Source of the DNA: Humibacillus sp. DSM 29435
GTDB taxonomy: Bacteria > Actinomycetota > Actinomycetes > Actinomycetales > Dermatophilaceae
Assembly (NCBI RefSeq): GCF_001758225.1
Contig: NZ_MAST01000012.1
Location: forward strand, 1 to 64,000
DNA length: 64,000 nt
Reading direction: 5' to 3'
A program made the position numbers and the translations under genes. Positions 55,511-64,000 of the stretch are shown piece by piece (position 1 is the stretch's first letter; each line of letters begins with the position of its first letter). The notes below the pieces were generated by a model, which did not search any database, was not told where the DNA came from, and worked only from the letters and a program-made list of their open reading frames with translations.

Positions 55511-56739
55511 ACCCCGACGAGCAGGTCCCCCACGAGCGCGCCGGGAGGGCGCCCCGCCACCCGGCATCCGTTGACCCGGTCATGATCGGCTCAGAGCTGC
55601 GCGACGTCGAGATCGGTCTGCGCACCGCTCTGCACGACGAGGCCGAGCGCATCACCCCAAGCAACCGCCTCGACGCCATTCTTGCCGCCGGTCGGGTGGA
55701 GGCGAGCACCGCCCGCGGCCACCGCCGCTGGCTGCTGCCCGTCGCAGCTGCCGCCGCCGCCGTCGTCGTCGTCGGGGGCGCCCTGGTGGTGGGCAGCCGG
55801 CAGACCTCCCCACCTCCGGTGGTCGGCGGGCCGACGGGCTCGGTCAGCACCTCGTCGTCCGGGCCGGTCACGCCCTCCACACAACCCACTGCCACCGGCC
55901 CCTCGACCGTGCCCACCCAGACGGCCTCCCAGCCGGTCGTGGTCCCACCCGTCTCACCGCCTCCGGCCACCACCTCGCCCACGACGTCCGTGCCCCCGGC
56001 GGTGGTACCCACCTCGGTGCCCGTCTACTACGTCGGCACGCGCCTGGGCAACGACGTGCTGTTCCGGGAGTTCGTCGTGGCCGCTGTGGCGAAGCCGGTC
56101 TCGCCGACCACCAAGGTCGAGGCCGCCGTACGCACCGCCATGGGCGGGGTACCTGACGGCTCCGGCTACCAGCCCCGGTGGCAGGGCGTCGACCTGGTCG
56201 GCTCCGAGGTGAAGGCTGACGGCATCCGTCTCACGCTCTCGCGCGGCCTCAGCGGGTTGTCGAGCACCCGTGCCTCGGTCGTCGTGCAGCAGCTCGTCTG
56301 GACCGCTCAGGCGGCCGCGGCCCAAGGGCTGCTACCGGTCACGTTCGCCTTGGCCGACGGTGGCGACACCGTGGCACCGGGTCAGCCGGTGGGTCGCACG
56401 TACAACCGCCCCACCGACCCGGCAGCCGTGTACTCACTTCTCTCACCGCTGTGGATCGACAGCCCGGCCCGCGGTCAGGTCATCAAGGCGGGCACCGCGG
56501 TCAAGGTGACCGGCGTCGCGAGCACGAACGAGGCGAGCGTGACGTGGCAGCTGCTTCAGGGCACGAAGGTCGTCGCCAAGGGCGCGGTCCAGGCTGACAA
56601 GACGGCCCCGGCGCGGGGCGGTTTCTCGGTCCCGCTGGGCAGGATCGACGCCGGCGAATACAGCATCAGGGTCTACGAGGAGAGCGCGAAGGACGGGTCG
56701 GTCAGCGCCCAGCAGCAGCTGCCCTTCACCGTCAAGTAG
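55507..56739 (+). CDS. Membrane-anchored GerMN/Gmad2-domain protein, likely partner of the sigma factor
   Basis: 410 residues. The N-terminal cytosolic part (IGSELRDVEIGLRTALHDEAERITPSNRLDAILAAGR) resembles an anti-sigma segment, followed by one membrane helix (LLPVAAAAAAVVVVGGALVVG, about 78-98). Outside, a Pro/Thr/Ser-rich linker leads to a GerMN-like domain (VYYVG..VEAAVRTAM..SGYQPRW) and an Ig-like Gmad2 domain (LWIDSPARGQVIKAGTAVKVTGVAS...INSP-type strands). GerMN and Gmad2 were named in spore germination proteins, but non-sporulating actinobacteria carry them widely. Translational coupling to the sigma gene supports an anti-sigma or sensor role, which is inferred. Confidence 0.8.
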   Translation: MNPDEQVPHERAGRAPRHPASVDPVMIGSELRDVEIGLRTALHDEAERITPSNRLDAILAAGRVEASTARGHRRWLLPVAAAAAAVVVVGGALVVGSRQTSPPPVVGGPTGSVSTSSSGPVTPSTQPTATGPSTVPTQTASQPVVVPPVSPPPATTSPTTSVPPAVVPTSVPVYYVGTRLGNDVLFREFVVAAVAKPVSPTTKVEAAVRTAMGGVPDGSGYQPRWQGVDLVGSEVKADGIRLTLSRGLSGLSSTRASVVVQQLVWTAQAAAAQGLLPVTFALADGGDTVAPGQPVGRTYNRPTDPAAVYSLLSPLWIDSPARGQVIKAGTAVKVTGVASTNEASVTWQLLQGTKVVAKGAVQADKTAPARGGFSVPLGRIDAGEYSIRVYEESAKDGSVSAQQQLPFTVK

Positions 56740-56772
56740 GGCAAGGCCGGTTGACGGGTGGGCCGTGCGGGT

Positions 56773-57516
56773 TCACCGCCAGCGGTGCCGGGCGCTGAGC
56801 ACGGCCAAGGCGGCCGGGCCGGCCGACGACGCCCGCAGGATGGTGCGACCCAGTCGCACCGGCCTCGCCCCGGCGGCCACGAGGGCCTCGAGCTCACGCT
56901 CGCTGATGCCACCTTCGGGGCCCACCACGACGAGCACCTCGCCCGCGTCGGGCAGCGGAACGCTCGACAGCGCAGGAGCGGCATCCTCGTGCAGCACCAG
57001 CGTGAGGCTGCTGCGGGTGACCCGCTCGACGAGGCCGGCCAGGTCGACGGGGGCGGCTGTGAGCGGCATCCGGGATCGGCGCGACTGCTTGGTCGCTCGA
57101 GTCACCACCGCCTCCCACCGCGCCAGCGACCGCGCCACCCGGTCGGGGCGCCACACGACGACGCTGCGCTCCGCCTGCCAGGGCACCACCTCGTCGACGC
57201 CCAGCTCGGTGGCCGCCTCGACGGCCTGCTCGTCACGGTCACCTTTGGCCAGGGCCTGCACGAGCACGAAAGCCGGCGATGCCGCAGGTTCGTCGCTCAC
57301 CTCGACCACGACGCCATTGACGACCGAACGCTCGACGGATGCCGCCTCCACGAGCACCCGACGGCCGTGACCGTCAGAGACGTAGAACTGTTGACCCGCG
57401 CGCACCCGGACCACCGTCGCCGCGTGGCGGCCCTCGGCGCCGTCCAGAACGATCGGCTCCCCCACCACGGCAGCCCGCACCACCGCCGGATCCCCCAGGA
57501 AGAGCAGGTGGGTCAC
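56773..57516 (-). CDS. rsmE: 16S rRNA (uracil1498-N3)-methyltransferase
   Basis: SPOUT-class methyltransferase of U1498 in 16S rRNA. 247 residues: N-terminal PUA-like domain (HAATVVRVRAGQQFYVSDGHGRRV) and a C-terminal knotted SAM site with LVVVGPEGGISERELEAL and RLGRTILRASSAGPAALAVL. GTG at 57516, 37 bp after dnaJ, as in most actinobacteria. Confidence 0.94.
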   Translation of the reverse strand: MTHLLFLGDPAVVRAAVVGEPIVLDGAEGRHAATVVRVRAGQQFYVSDGHGRRVLVEAASVERSVVNGVVVEVSDEPAASPAFVLVQALAKGDRDEQAVEAATELGVDEVVPWQAERSVVVWRPDRVARSLARWEAVVTRATKQSRRSRMPLTAAPVDLAGLVERVTRSSLTLVLHEDAAPALSSVPLPDAGEVLVVVGPEGGISERELEALVAAGARPVRLGRTILRASSAGPAALAVLSARHRWR

Positions 57517-57553
57517 GGGTGTCGGCTTCGGCGGGTCAGGCGGGTCAGCGGCC

Positions 57554-58681
57554 TCACTTGTCCTTGAGCGCGTCGCGGATCTTGCCGAACAGCCCCTTGT
57601 TCGGCTGCAGCCGACCCTCAGGGCGTTCTTCTCCCCGAAGGGTCGCGAACTGCCTCAGCAGCTCGGCCTGCTCGTCAGTGACCTTGGTGGGCGTGAGCAC
57701 GTTGGCGTGCACATGCAGGTCGCCGCGGCCGCCATGACGCAGGTGGGTCACGCCCAGACCGCGCAGGGTCATCACCTCGCCGGTCTGGGTGCCGGCACGA
57801 ATCTCGAGGTCCTGCATACCGTCGAAGGTCGTCAGCTTCATCGACGTGCCGAGGGCCGCCGCCGCCATCGGCAGCGGCACGGTTGCGTGCAGGTCGTCGC
57901 CGCGCCGGGTGTAGGTGTCGTGGTTCGCCACCTTGATCTCGACGTAGACGTCACCGGCCGGACCGTTGCCCGGGCCCACCTCACCCTCGCCGGTGAGCTG
58001 GATGCGGGTGCCGGTGTCGACGCCCGCCGGCACCTTGAGCTTCAGGGTGCGACGCATCCGCACCCGGCCGTCGCCCGAGCACTCGTGGCAGGGGTCGGTG
58101 AGGGTGGAGCCGAACCCCTGGCAGTTGACGCACGGACGGGAGGTCATGACCTGCCCGAGGAAGCTGCGCTGCACCTGCTGCACCTCGCCGCGTCCCTGAC
58201 AGATCGGGCACGTCTGGCGGCCGGTGCCCGGCTGAGCACCGTCGCCACCACAGGTGGAGCACCCGGTCGCCGTGTCGATGACCAGCTCCTCCTCGGAGCC
58301 GAACACCGCCTTCGACAGGTCGAGGTCGAGGCGCACGAGGGCGTCCTGTCCTCGCTGGACGCGGGCGCGCGGGCCGCGCCCGCCCGCGGTGGCGCCGGCG
58401 CCGAAGAACGCGTCCATCACGTCGCTGAACGAGAAGCCCTGGCCGGCGCCGCCTGCACCTGCGCCGGTGGCGAACGGGTCGGCGCCCATGTCGAACGACT
58501 GGCGCTTCTCGGGGTCGGAGAGCACCTCGTAGGCCTGCGACACGCCCTTGAACTCCTCCTCCGCGTCAGCGCCGGGGTTGACGTCGGGGTGCAGCTTTCG
58601 GGCCTGGCGGCGGTAGGCCTTCTTGATCTCCTCCTGGCTGGCGTTGCGGGAGACACCGAGCACGGCGTAGTAGTCGTTCAA
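57554..58681 (-). CDS. dnaJ: Molecular chaperone DnaJ (DnaJ2 type)
   Basis: 375-residue Hsp40 co-chaperone. J domain with [34 protein letters not shown] (HPD motif), a Gly-rich linker, and four zinc motifs [24 protein letters not shown] and CHECSGDG, then the substrate-binding domains. The start is TTG at 58681 (NDYYAVLGV follows); AGGA about 8 bases upstream supports this rare codon. It is second in hrcA-dnaJ-rsmE and the heat-shock copy of the actinobacterial DnaJ pair. Confidence 0.94.
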   Translation of the reverse strand: MNDYYAVLGVSRNASQEEIKKAYRRQARKLHPDVNPGADAEEEFKGVSQAYEVLSDPEKRQSFDMGADPFATGAGAGGAGQGFSFSDVMDAFFGAGATAGGRGPRARVQRGQDALVRLDLDLSKAVFGSEEELVIDTATGCSTCGGDGAQPGTGRQTCPICQGRGEVQQVQRSFLGQVMTSRPCVNCQGFGSTLTDPCHECSGDGRVRMRRTLKLKVPAGVDTGTRIQLTGEGEVGPGNGPAGDVYVEIKVANHDTYTRRGDDLHATVPLPMAAAALGTSMKLTTFDGMQDLEIRAGTQTGEVMTLRGLGVTHLRHGGRGDLHVHANVLTPTKVTDEQAELLRQFATLRGEERPEGRLQPNKGLFGKIRDALKDK

Positions 58682-58818
58682 GCGGGTAGTCCTGTCAGTG
58701 CGGTTGGTGCGGTCGGTTCGGCTGGTTCGGGTCAGATCATGGGGACGAGGAGGTGTGGGGACTCAGGTCTGGGCGTGGTGGCCGGGCGCGGTGGGCGCCG
58801 GGTCGGTCACAAGGGGCC

Positions 58819-59862
58819 TCACGTCGACGAGTTCTGGTCGAGGATCTCGGAGACATAGCGGGCCACCGCTCGCACCGAGGCCATCGTGGTCGGGTAGTCC
58901 ATGCGGGTCGGCCCGAGCACGCCGAGGCTGGCCACCCGCTCGACGCCCGAGCCGTAGCCCATGGAGACGAGCGAGGTCGACTGCAACCCGCTGACGGGGT
59001 TCTCGGCGCCGATGCGCACGGAGACGAGGTCTGGTTCGTCGGTCAGCTGCCCGAGCAGGCGCAGCAGTACGACGTGCTCCTCGAGGGCCTCGAGGATCGG
59101 GCCGATCGAGCGGGGGAAGTCGGAGCCGGCGCGCGCGAGGTTGGACTGGCCGGCCAGCACGACGCGCTCCTCCCGCTCCTCGACCAGGGCGTCGGCGAGC
59201 GCCGAGACGACGGTGCGCAGAACGGGGCGGTCGGCTTCGTCGGCGGTGTCGACCAGCGCTCGGAGGCGGGTGGCCGCCGCCATGAACGGAACTCCGGAGG
59301 CGACCTCGTTGATCGAGGAGCGCAGCCTCGAGACGACCGCGTCGCCCTCGGCGACCGACAGCGCCGGTTCGATCTCGATGACGCGCTGTTCGACGCGTCC
59401 GGTGTTGACGATGAGCACGACCATGAGGTGGCGAGGACCCAGTGGCACGAGCTCGATGTGGCGAACGGTCGAGCGGGTCAGCGACGGATACTGCACCACG
59501 GCCACCTGACGGGTGAGGCTCGCGAGCAGCCGCACCGTGCGGTCGACGACGTCGTCGAGGTCGACGGCGCCCTCGAGGAACTGGCTGATCGCACGCTTCT
59601 CGCCCTGGCTGAGCGGTTTGATGGCGCTCAGCCGGTCGACGAACACCCGGTAACCGGCGTCGGTGGGAACCCGCCCGGCCGAGGTGTGCGGCGCGTGGAT
59701 GAGGCCCTCCTCCTCGAGCAGGGCCATATCGTTGCGTACGGTCGCGGCGCTCACCCCGAGGTGGTGACGTTCGACGAGGGCCCTGCTGCCCACCGGCTCG
59801 GAGGTGTGGACGTAGTCCTGCACGATCGCGCGCAGCACCATCAGTCTGCGTTCGTCGCTCAT
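58819..59862 (-). CDS. hrcA: Heat-inducible transcription repressor HrcA
   Basis: 347-residue repressor of class I heat-shock genes. Winged helix [68 protein letters not shown], followed by the GAF-like dimerisation domain. ATG at 59862 has GGGAGGAGG upstream. A CIRCE element sits at 59881-59905 within its promoter, giving autoregulation; dnaJ follows 137 bp downstream. Confidence 0.95.
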   Translation of the reverse strand: MSDERRLMVLRAIVQDYVHTSEPVGSRALVERHHLGVSAATVRNDMALLEEEGLIHAPHTSAGRVPTDAGYRVFVDRLSAIKPLSQGEKRAISQFLEGAVDLDDVVDRTVRLLASLTRQVAVVQYPSLTRSTVRHIELVPLGPRHLMVVLIVNTGRVEQRVIEIEPALSVAEGDAVVSRLRSSINEVASGVPFMAAATRLRALVDTADEADRPVLRTVVSALADALVEEREERVVLAGQSNLARAGSDFPRSIGPILEALEEHVVLLRLLGQLTDEPDLVSVRIGAENPVSGLQSTSLVSMGYGSGVERVASLGVLGPTRMDYPTTMASVRAVARYVSEILDQNSST

Positions 59863-59880
59863 CTCACCCTCCTCCCGTTC

Positions 59881-59905
59881 TGGCACTCTCTCGATTCGAG
59901 TGCCA
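59881..59905 (-). promoter_or_regulatory. CIRCE operator with hrcA promoter
   Basis: TGGCACTC (59881-59888) and GAGTGCCA (59898-59905) are separated by 9 bases, the canonical CIRCE geometry (TTAGCACTC-N9-GAGTGCTAA type). The minus-strand -10 TAGACT is at 59906-59911, so the predicted transcript start falls inside the operator. Confidence 0.93.
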
Positions 59906-59963
59906 AGTCTACGACGCTGCGGCGTCAGTTCCGATTTCACCACGGTATGCCGCCCTCCCGTCG

Positions 59964-60035
59964 ATCTGAGTGCAGCATTCGTTCTCGACAACCGCGCTGG
60001 AACACCGAGTTCGAGAACGAACGCCGCGTTCAGAT
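59964..60035. repeat. 72-bp imperfect palindrome (25-bp arms)
   Basis: The arm 59964-59988 (ATCTGAGTGCAGC then TTCGTTCTCGA) is complementary to 60011-60035 (TCGAGAACGAA ... TTCAGAT). The inner 11 bp are perfect and the outer 14 bp have four differences, mostly G-T-compatible. It lies upstream of hrcA and outside any gene. Could be a bidirectional terminator-like structure or a mobile palindrome; no second copy is seen in the window. Confidence 0.7.
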
Positions 60036-60038
60036 GCC

Positions 60039-60117
60039 GGGTGGGGTGGGAGGCGGCGTGGGGTGGGGCGGCGCGGGTAGGGCGGCGCGGGTAGGGCGGC
60101 GTGGTTGGGGCGGGTGT
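60039..60117 (+). repeat. G-rich repeat tract with G-quadruplex potential
   Basis: 79-bp run of GGGG/GGG blocks on the plus strand with a repeated unit GGGTAGGGCGGCGC (two copies near 60075-60104). More than eight runs of three or more G at short spacing can form G-quadruplexes on the coding strand of DUF3097, ending about 50 bp before its start. The whole 59906-60166 gap holds only the hrcA promoter, the palindrome, this tract and the next promoter. Confidence 0.7.
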
Positions 60118-60166
60118 CCGCGTGGCGCAGACACCTGGGCGTGACGACGGCCTACGCTCACTGATC

Positions 60167-61066
60167 GTGTCGCTGCCACCACCCCGTCCGACCGATCGCT
60201 ACGGCGCCAACGTGCTCTCCGGTGACTGGAAGGCGCCCAAACAGGGCCGGTCGACCCCGGTGGCCGCCGAGCGCGACCTCGTCGTCGAGGATGTCGAGAC
60301 CGGCTGGGTCGGCGCTGTCGTGCGGGTCGAGAAGGCCGGTGGGCTGCATGTCGTGCACCTCGAGGACCGCCGCGGGCGCACCAAGGGCTTCCCGCTCGGT
60401 CCGGGTTTTCTCATCGACGGGCGACCTGTCACGCTCACGGCGCCGAGAGCGGCATCCACGGCGGCGCTGGATGCCGCTCGGCAGGAGCAGGCCCGTACGG
60501 CCAGTGGGTCGGTGGCCGTGCACGGAGCCCGGGCCCGGGTCGCGAGCGGCTCGCGCCTCTACGTCGAGGGCCGCCACGACGCCGAGCTCGTCGAGAAGGT
60601 CTGGGGCGACGACCTGCGCGTCGAGGGAGTCGTCGTCGAGCTGATGGACGGCGTCGACGACCTCGCCGGCATCATCTCCGAGTTCGGACCCGGACGAGGG
60701 CGACGGATGGGGGTGCTCGTCGACCACCTCGTGCCCGGCACCAAGGAGGCGCGCATCGTGCAACAGGCCCGTGCGCTGCCGGGAATCGCGAACGACGTGC
60801 TCGTGCTCGGCCACCCCTACGTCGACGTGTGGCAGTCAGTTCGACCCGAGCGACTCGGCTGGGAGCGCTGGCCGGTCATTCCCAGGGGAACCTCGTGGAA
60901 GCACGGCATCTGCGCCGCCCTGGGCTGGCCGCACGACACCCAAGCCGACATCGCCCGGGCCTGGAAACGCATTCTCGGCACCGTGCGCACCTACTCCGAC
61001 CTCGAGCCCACCCTGCTCGCCAGCGTGGAGGAGCTCATCGACTTCGTCACCGCGCCGAGCACGTGA
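60167..61066 (+). CDS. DUF3097 protein
   Basis: 299-residue actinobacterial protein of unknown function. The central [68 protein letters not shown] resembles a TOPRIM-like fold with EGRHD and VDHL acidic motifs. The C-terminal [20 protein letters not shown] is family-specific. GTG at 60167 is chosen because a TACGCT -10 box (60153-60158) ends 8 bases upstream; the frame opens earlier at 60101 within the G-rich tract. Beside hrcA, as in related genomes. Confidence 0.83.
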   Translation: MSLPPPRPTDRYGANVLSGDWKAPKQGRSTPVAAERDLVVEDVETGWVGAVVRVEKAGGLHVVHLEDRRGRTKGFPLGPGFLIDGRPVTLTAPRAASTAALDAARQEQARTASGSVAVHGARARVASGSRLYVEGRHDAELVEKVWGDDLRVEGVVVELMDGVDDLAGIISEFGPGRGRRMGVLVDHLVPGTKEARIVQQARALPGIANDVLVLGHPYVDVWQSVRPERLGWERWPVIPRGTSWKHGICAALGWPHDTQADIARAWKRILGTVRTYSDLEPTLLASVEELIDFVTAPST

Positions 61067-61075
61067 CCGGCCCGG

Positions 61076-62866
61076 TCACTGCTTGACGTAGCCCTGCACG
61101 TCGGCGATCAGGTGCGACCCCTTCGAGGTGAAGAGCCGGACCGTCCCGTCGGAGCCGACCTTGGCCAGCACCGAGTTCGCCACTGCGCGCCCGGTCGTGT
61201 AGTTGAGGTTGGAGGCCACCGGCCGGGTGGCACCGGACGGGTAGGCCGTCTCGTACCCTTCGCCCTGAGGGGAGTCGACCGTCAGCGTCAGCATGACCGC
61301 CTTGACGCCGGTGGAGGGCACCCCACCCACCCCGGTCACCTTCAGGCTCACCGTCCCCCCTGCCGACACCGCGCCGGCCCGAGAGGTTCCGGCGCCCGTG
61401 CGGGTGTCGAGAACGCGCGCGGGCGTTCCGGCCACGACGTCGGACGTACTGGGGACCCAGCCGAGCACGTCGGCGAGCAGGTGTGACCCGGCCGACGTGC
61501 CGACGCTCACCTTGCCCCCTGCCCCCACCTTCGCGACGACCAGCCCGGCCACCACGTCGCCGGCGGAGTAGTTGAGGTTCGAGGTCGAAGGCTGGCTGGT
61601 ACCGGCCGGCCAGACCGTGGCGTAGCCCGCCTTCGACGGTGTGACGGCTGTGACGTTGAGCACCACCGCTGCCGCGTTGCTGGGCACCCCGCCGCGACCG
61701 GCCACGGTGAGGTCGACCCGGGAGCCCGCCGCCACCGGCCCGGTGCCTGCGCCCAGGCCCAGTCTCGTGTCGAGCAGTCGTGTCGGGCTGAGCGTCGACA
61801 TCATCTGGGTCGAGGCGTAGTAGCCGGCCACGTCGACCACGACATCGGAGTCGGCTGAGCTGTAGACGCGCACCTTGCCGTCGTAGCCGACCTTGGCGAT
61901 GACCTGGTTGGCGATGGTGCGACCCTTGGTGTAGTTGAGGTTCGACGAGGTGGGTCGTGAGCCGCTGTCGGGCCGGACGGTCAGGTAGCCGGCCCACTGG
62001 GGGGCGACGGCCGTCACGTTGAGCACCACCGACTGCACGCCTGCGCTCGGCAGCCCGGCTCGACCTGCCACCTGCACGGCGATCTCGGTGCGGCCGGTCA
62101 CCTGGCCCCGGCTCGCCCCCAGGCCCACCCGGGTGTCGACGAGCCGCGCCGGCGTGATCGCCTGGTAGGGCGCCGGCCCAGGGGCAGGAGGCGCGACGTC
62201 CTTGAGGTGGATGAAGCCCTGCGGCCACCGTCCGCCGGTGCGGGTGATCTTGCGCCACCGGAAGTCGCCACCCCAGTTGTCCTCGGAGACGTAGATCTCC
62301 GAGGAGGACACGACCCGCTCGACGTAGGCCACGTGGCCCGACGACGAGAACGAGCTGTCCCACCAGGCTACGGAGCCGACCGTCGGCGAGTCGTTCGTCT
62401 GGCTGGCGAGGGCCACCCCCCAGTTGAGGGCGTTGCCACGAATTGCGGCAGGCCTGGTGCTCGACATGCCGTTGCGGATCATCCGGTAGGCCACGTAGTT
62501 GGTGCAGTTGTGGCCGCTGTACTGCGACCAGTAGCTCGTCTGGTAGACGGCGTCGTACCCGTCGTTGCCGTAGCCGGCGGCCTTGCACGGCGAGAAGCTG
62601 GTGCAGAGCACGATCCACTCCGACGAGGTCGCGTTCTGCACCGGGTCGACCATCGGAGCGGGCTCGGGGCCCTGAACCGACTGCGGGCTCTCCTGTTCAC
62701 TCGTCACGGAGTGGTCGCCCGCCCCGACGTGGTCGTCGGCGACGGCCGAGGTGGCCGGGCCGACCCCCGCCACGAGGGCCAGAACGGTGCTGACGACGAG
62801 CAGGCCGACGCTGCTGCGCCGCCTTCTCGGTCGGCGCGGGGCGGGGCGTACGTCAAGATCAGTCAC
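61076..62866 (-). CDS. Secreted CHAP-domain amidase/peptidase with three C-terminal repeat domains
   Basis: 596-residue exported protein. Signal segment after RRPRRRRSSVGLLVVSTVLALVAGVGPATSAVA. CHAP domain with catalytic Cys in SGHNCTNYVAYRM, His in SSGHVAYVERV and a polar residue in SEDNWGG, typical of peptidoglycan amidases. Then three repeats of about 105 residues, each opening PARLVDTRVGLGA or PTRLLDTR and containing SNLNYTKGR..AN..IAKVG and a final VDVAGYY-like strand; these probably bind the envelope. GTG at 62866 has GGAGA 7 bases upstream. A weak -10 TACCTT may lie near 62898-62903. Confidence 0.84.
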   Translation of the reverse strand: MTDLDVRPAPRRPRRRRSSVGLLVVSTVLALVAGVGPATSAVADDHVGAGDHSVTSEQESPQSVQGPEPAPMVDPVQNATSSEWIVLCTSFSPCKAAGYGNDGYDAVYQTSYWSQYSGHNCTNYVAYRMIRNGMSSTRPAAIRGNALNWGVALASQTNDSPTVGSVAWWDSSFSSSGHVAYVERVVSSSEIYVSEDNWGGDFRWRKITRTGGRWPQGFIHLKDVAPPAPGPAPYQAITPARLVDTRVGLGASRGQVTGRTEIAVQVAGRAGLPSAGVQSVVLNVTAVAPQWAGYLTVRPDSGSRPTSSNLNYTKGRTIANQVIAKVGYDGKVRVYSSADSDVVVDVAGYYASTQMMSTLSPTRLLDTRLGLGAGTGPVAAGSRVDLTVAGRGGVPSNAAAVVLNVTAVTPSKAGYATVWPAGTSQPSTSNLNYSAGDVVAGLVVAKVGAGGKVSVGTSAGSHLLADVLGWVPSTSDVVAGTPARVLDTRTGAGTSRAGAVSAGGTVSLKVTGVGGVPSTGVKAVMLTLTVDSPQGEGYETAYPSGATRPVASNLNYTTGRAVANSVLAKVGSDGTVRLFTSKGSHLIADVQGYVKQ

Positions 62867-63028
62867 GACATCTCCAGAAGTTGGGTGCTCCCGGGACAAG
62901 GTAGTCAAGTCAACACGCCGTGTGTGTCTTGAGTCGCAACAATCTTTCTGTGAATCCTGAGTCGTAGCGTGACGGATGTGGTAGCCCCTCAAAGACCGGC
63001 GTACCGGACATGACGGACCTTGCCGACG

Positions 63029-64000
63029 TCAGCGCTTCCGACGGGGTGCCATCAGCGTCTCGACCAGGCGTCGTTTCAGCCCCGCGAACGGGGGATAGAT
63101 CAGGGCTGTCGTGTCGACTCGGGTGGGATGGGTCAGCACCCCCTTGGCGTGCGTGAACGTCTCGATCGAGGCCCTGCCGTGATACGCCCCCATGCCACTT
63201 GGCCCCACGCCACCGAACGGCAGATCGGGCACCATCAGATGGGCAAGTGGGATGTTGACCCCCAGAGCACCGGAGGAGGTCTCACGCTCGAAGCGCCGCC
63301 GGGTGGACGAGTCCGCCGTGAACAGATAGAGGGCCAGGGGCCGGTCCCGGTCGTTGATGAAGTCGATGGCCCCGTCGATGCCGGCCACCTCCACCAGTGG
63401 CAGCACCGGGCCGAAGATCTCCTCCTGCATCACGCCGTGCTCACGCGTGACGCCATCGAGCACCGTCGGCTCGATGTAGCGGTGACGGGCGTCGGTGCCG
63501 CCTCCCGAGACGACGAGCGACGGCTCGATGAGGCCGCACAACCGGTCGAAGTGACGCCCGTCGATGATGCGGCCGTAGTCGGGCGAGGATGCCGGGTCGT
63601 CACCGAAGAAGTCACCGATCGCCTTCGACAACAGCGGCTTCAGACGATCGAGCACCTCGCGGGTGGCGAGCACGTAGTCGGGCGCCACACAGGTCTGGCC
63701 GGCGTTGGTGAACTTGCCCAGCACGATCCGGCGGGCCGCCACCTCGAGGTCGGCGCTGTCGTCGACGTAAGTCGGTGATTTGCCGCCCAGCTCGAGGGTC
63801 ACCGGGGTCAGGTGCTTCGCCGCGGCCTCGAGGACGATGCGCCCGACCGTGCCGTTGCCGGTGTAGAAGATGTGGTCGAAGCGTTCGGCGAGCAGCGCCG
63901 TGGTCTCGGGCACCCCACCCTCGACCACCTGCACGGCGTTCGGGTCGAGATGCTCTCGGAGCAGCCGGGCCAGCGCGTGCGAGGTCGCGGCGGCCACCTC
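63029..64000 (-). CDS. Aldehyde dehydrogenase (class 3-like), 5' part beyond the window
   Basis: NAD(P)-dependent oxidation of an aldehyde. The visible 320 or so residues hold TGNGTVGRIVLEAAAKHLTPVTLELGGKSPTYVD (catalytic Glu in ELGGK), the nucleophilic Cys in NAGQTCVAPDYV, EEIFGPVLPLVEV and the C-terminal SSGALGVNIPLAHLMVPDLPFGGVGPSGMGAYHGRASIETFTH. This pattern and the short C-terminus fit class 3/fatty aldehyde dehydrogenases. A full enzyme has about 460-480 residues, so roughly 140 N-terminal residues lie right of the window. Confidence 0.9.
   Translation of the reverse strand, partial: EVAAATSHALARLLREHLDPNAVQVVEGGVPETTALLAERFDHIFYTGNGTVGRIVLEAAAKHLTPVTLELGGKSPTYVDDSADLEVAARRIVLGKFTNAGQTCVAPDYVLATREVLDRLKPLLSKAIGDFFGDDPASSPDYGRIIDGRHFDRLCGLIEPSLVVSGGGTDARHRYIEPTVLDGVTREHGVMQEEIFGPVLPLVEVAGIDGAIDFINDRDRPLALYLFTADSSTRRRFERETSSGALGVNIPLAHLMVPDLPFGGVGPSGMGAYHGRASIETFTHAKGVLTHPTRVDTTALIYPPFAGLKRRLVETLMAPRRKR

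Overview
The window is high-GC DNA from an actinobacterium. Gene content and order (gluABCD, mycothiol-type DinB protein, DUF3145, DUF3097, DUF6703, the hrcA-dnaJ-rsmE-HIT-phoH-ybeY-era block, alpha2-type glyS, class II argG) fit Actinomycetota. A member of the Micrococcales such as an Intrasporangiaceae relative is my inference; there is no rRNA to settle it. Nearly all of it is chromosomal core. The accessory material I can see is an IS481-family end at the left edge, two AbiEi/DUF559-type proteins, a GH15-transaldolase-DoxX cluster and one decayed gene.

Layout. 1-1.7 kb: IS481 transposase end abutting an AbiEi-like gene. 1.9-3.9 kb: argG and an SRPBCC protein. 4.0-9.3 kb: a FasR-type regulator and the type II fatty-acid operon fabD-fabH-acpP-fabF. 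9.4-18.4 kb: DUF3145, an alpha/beta hydrolase, a Rieske protein, a CAU tRNA, a secreted S8 protease, a GH15 trehalase-like enzyme and a secreted M23 peptidase. 18.5-22.1 kb: gluABCD-type amino-acid ABC transporter, a strong terminator and tRNA-Asn. 22.2-26.9 kb: membrane protein, second GH15 enzyme, transaldolase and DoxX protein, divergent from a cysteine-rich ArsR-like regulator. 26.9-30.9 kb: dnaG, dgt and a 43-residue lysine-rich protein. 30.9-38.9 kb: YdeI-type protein, dusB, hydrolase, sulfurtransferase, a second AbiEi-like gene framed by palindromes, a circularly permuted ROK-like protein, and glyS. 38.9-42.5 kb: DUF6703 and the zinc-uptake operon znuA-znuC-znuB-zur. 42.6-47.9 kb: uppS, recO, an AlkB-like gene, a mycothiol-type protein and leuA with a leader peptide. 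47.9-60 kb: a pseudogene, era, CNNM/CBS protein, ybeY, phoH, S10 peptidase, HIT, a sigma/GerMN-Gmad2 pair, rsmE, dnaJ and hrcA. 60-64 kb: DUF3097, a CHAP amidase and a truncated aldehyde dehydrogenase.

Regulation is unusually legible. Eleven start codons lie exactly 6 or 7 bases after a TANNNT -10 box, so many transcripts should be leaderless. Clear operators are present: paired GTTTG...CAAAC palindromes at fasR and fabD, a nearly perfect double Zur box at znuA, CIRCE at hrcA, and phased TGCAT boxes at argG. leuA is preceded by a 14-codon leader peptide with four consecutive Leu codons and a perfect 11-bp hairpin.

The most unusual items are the permuted ROK-like protein (36.4-37.5 kb), the leaderless leuA leader peptide, the FasR operator pair, the S8 protease with Glu in the catalytic-His slot, and the long palindromes framing the second AbiEi-like gene. 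I found no CRISPR array, rRNA operon or prophage.
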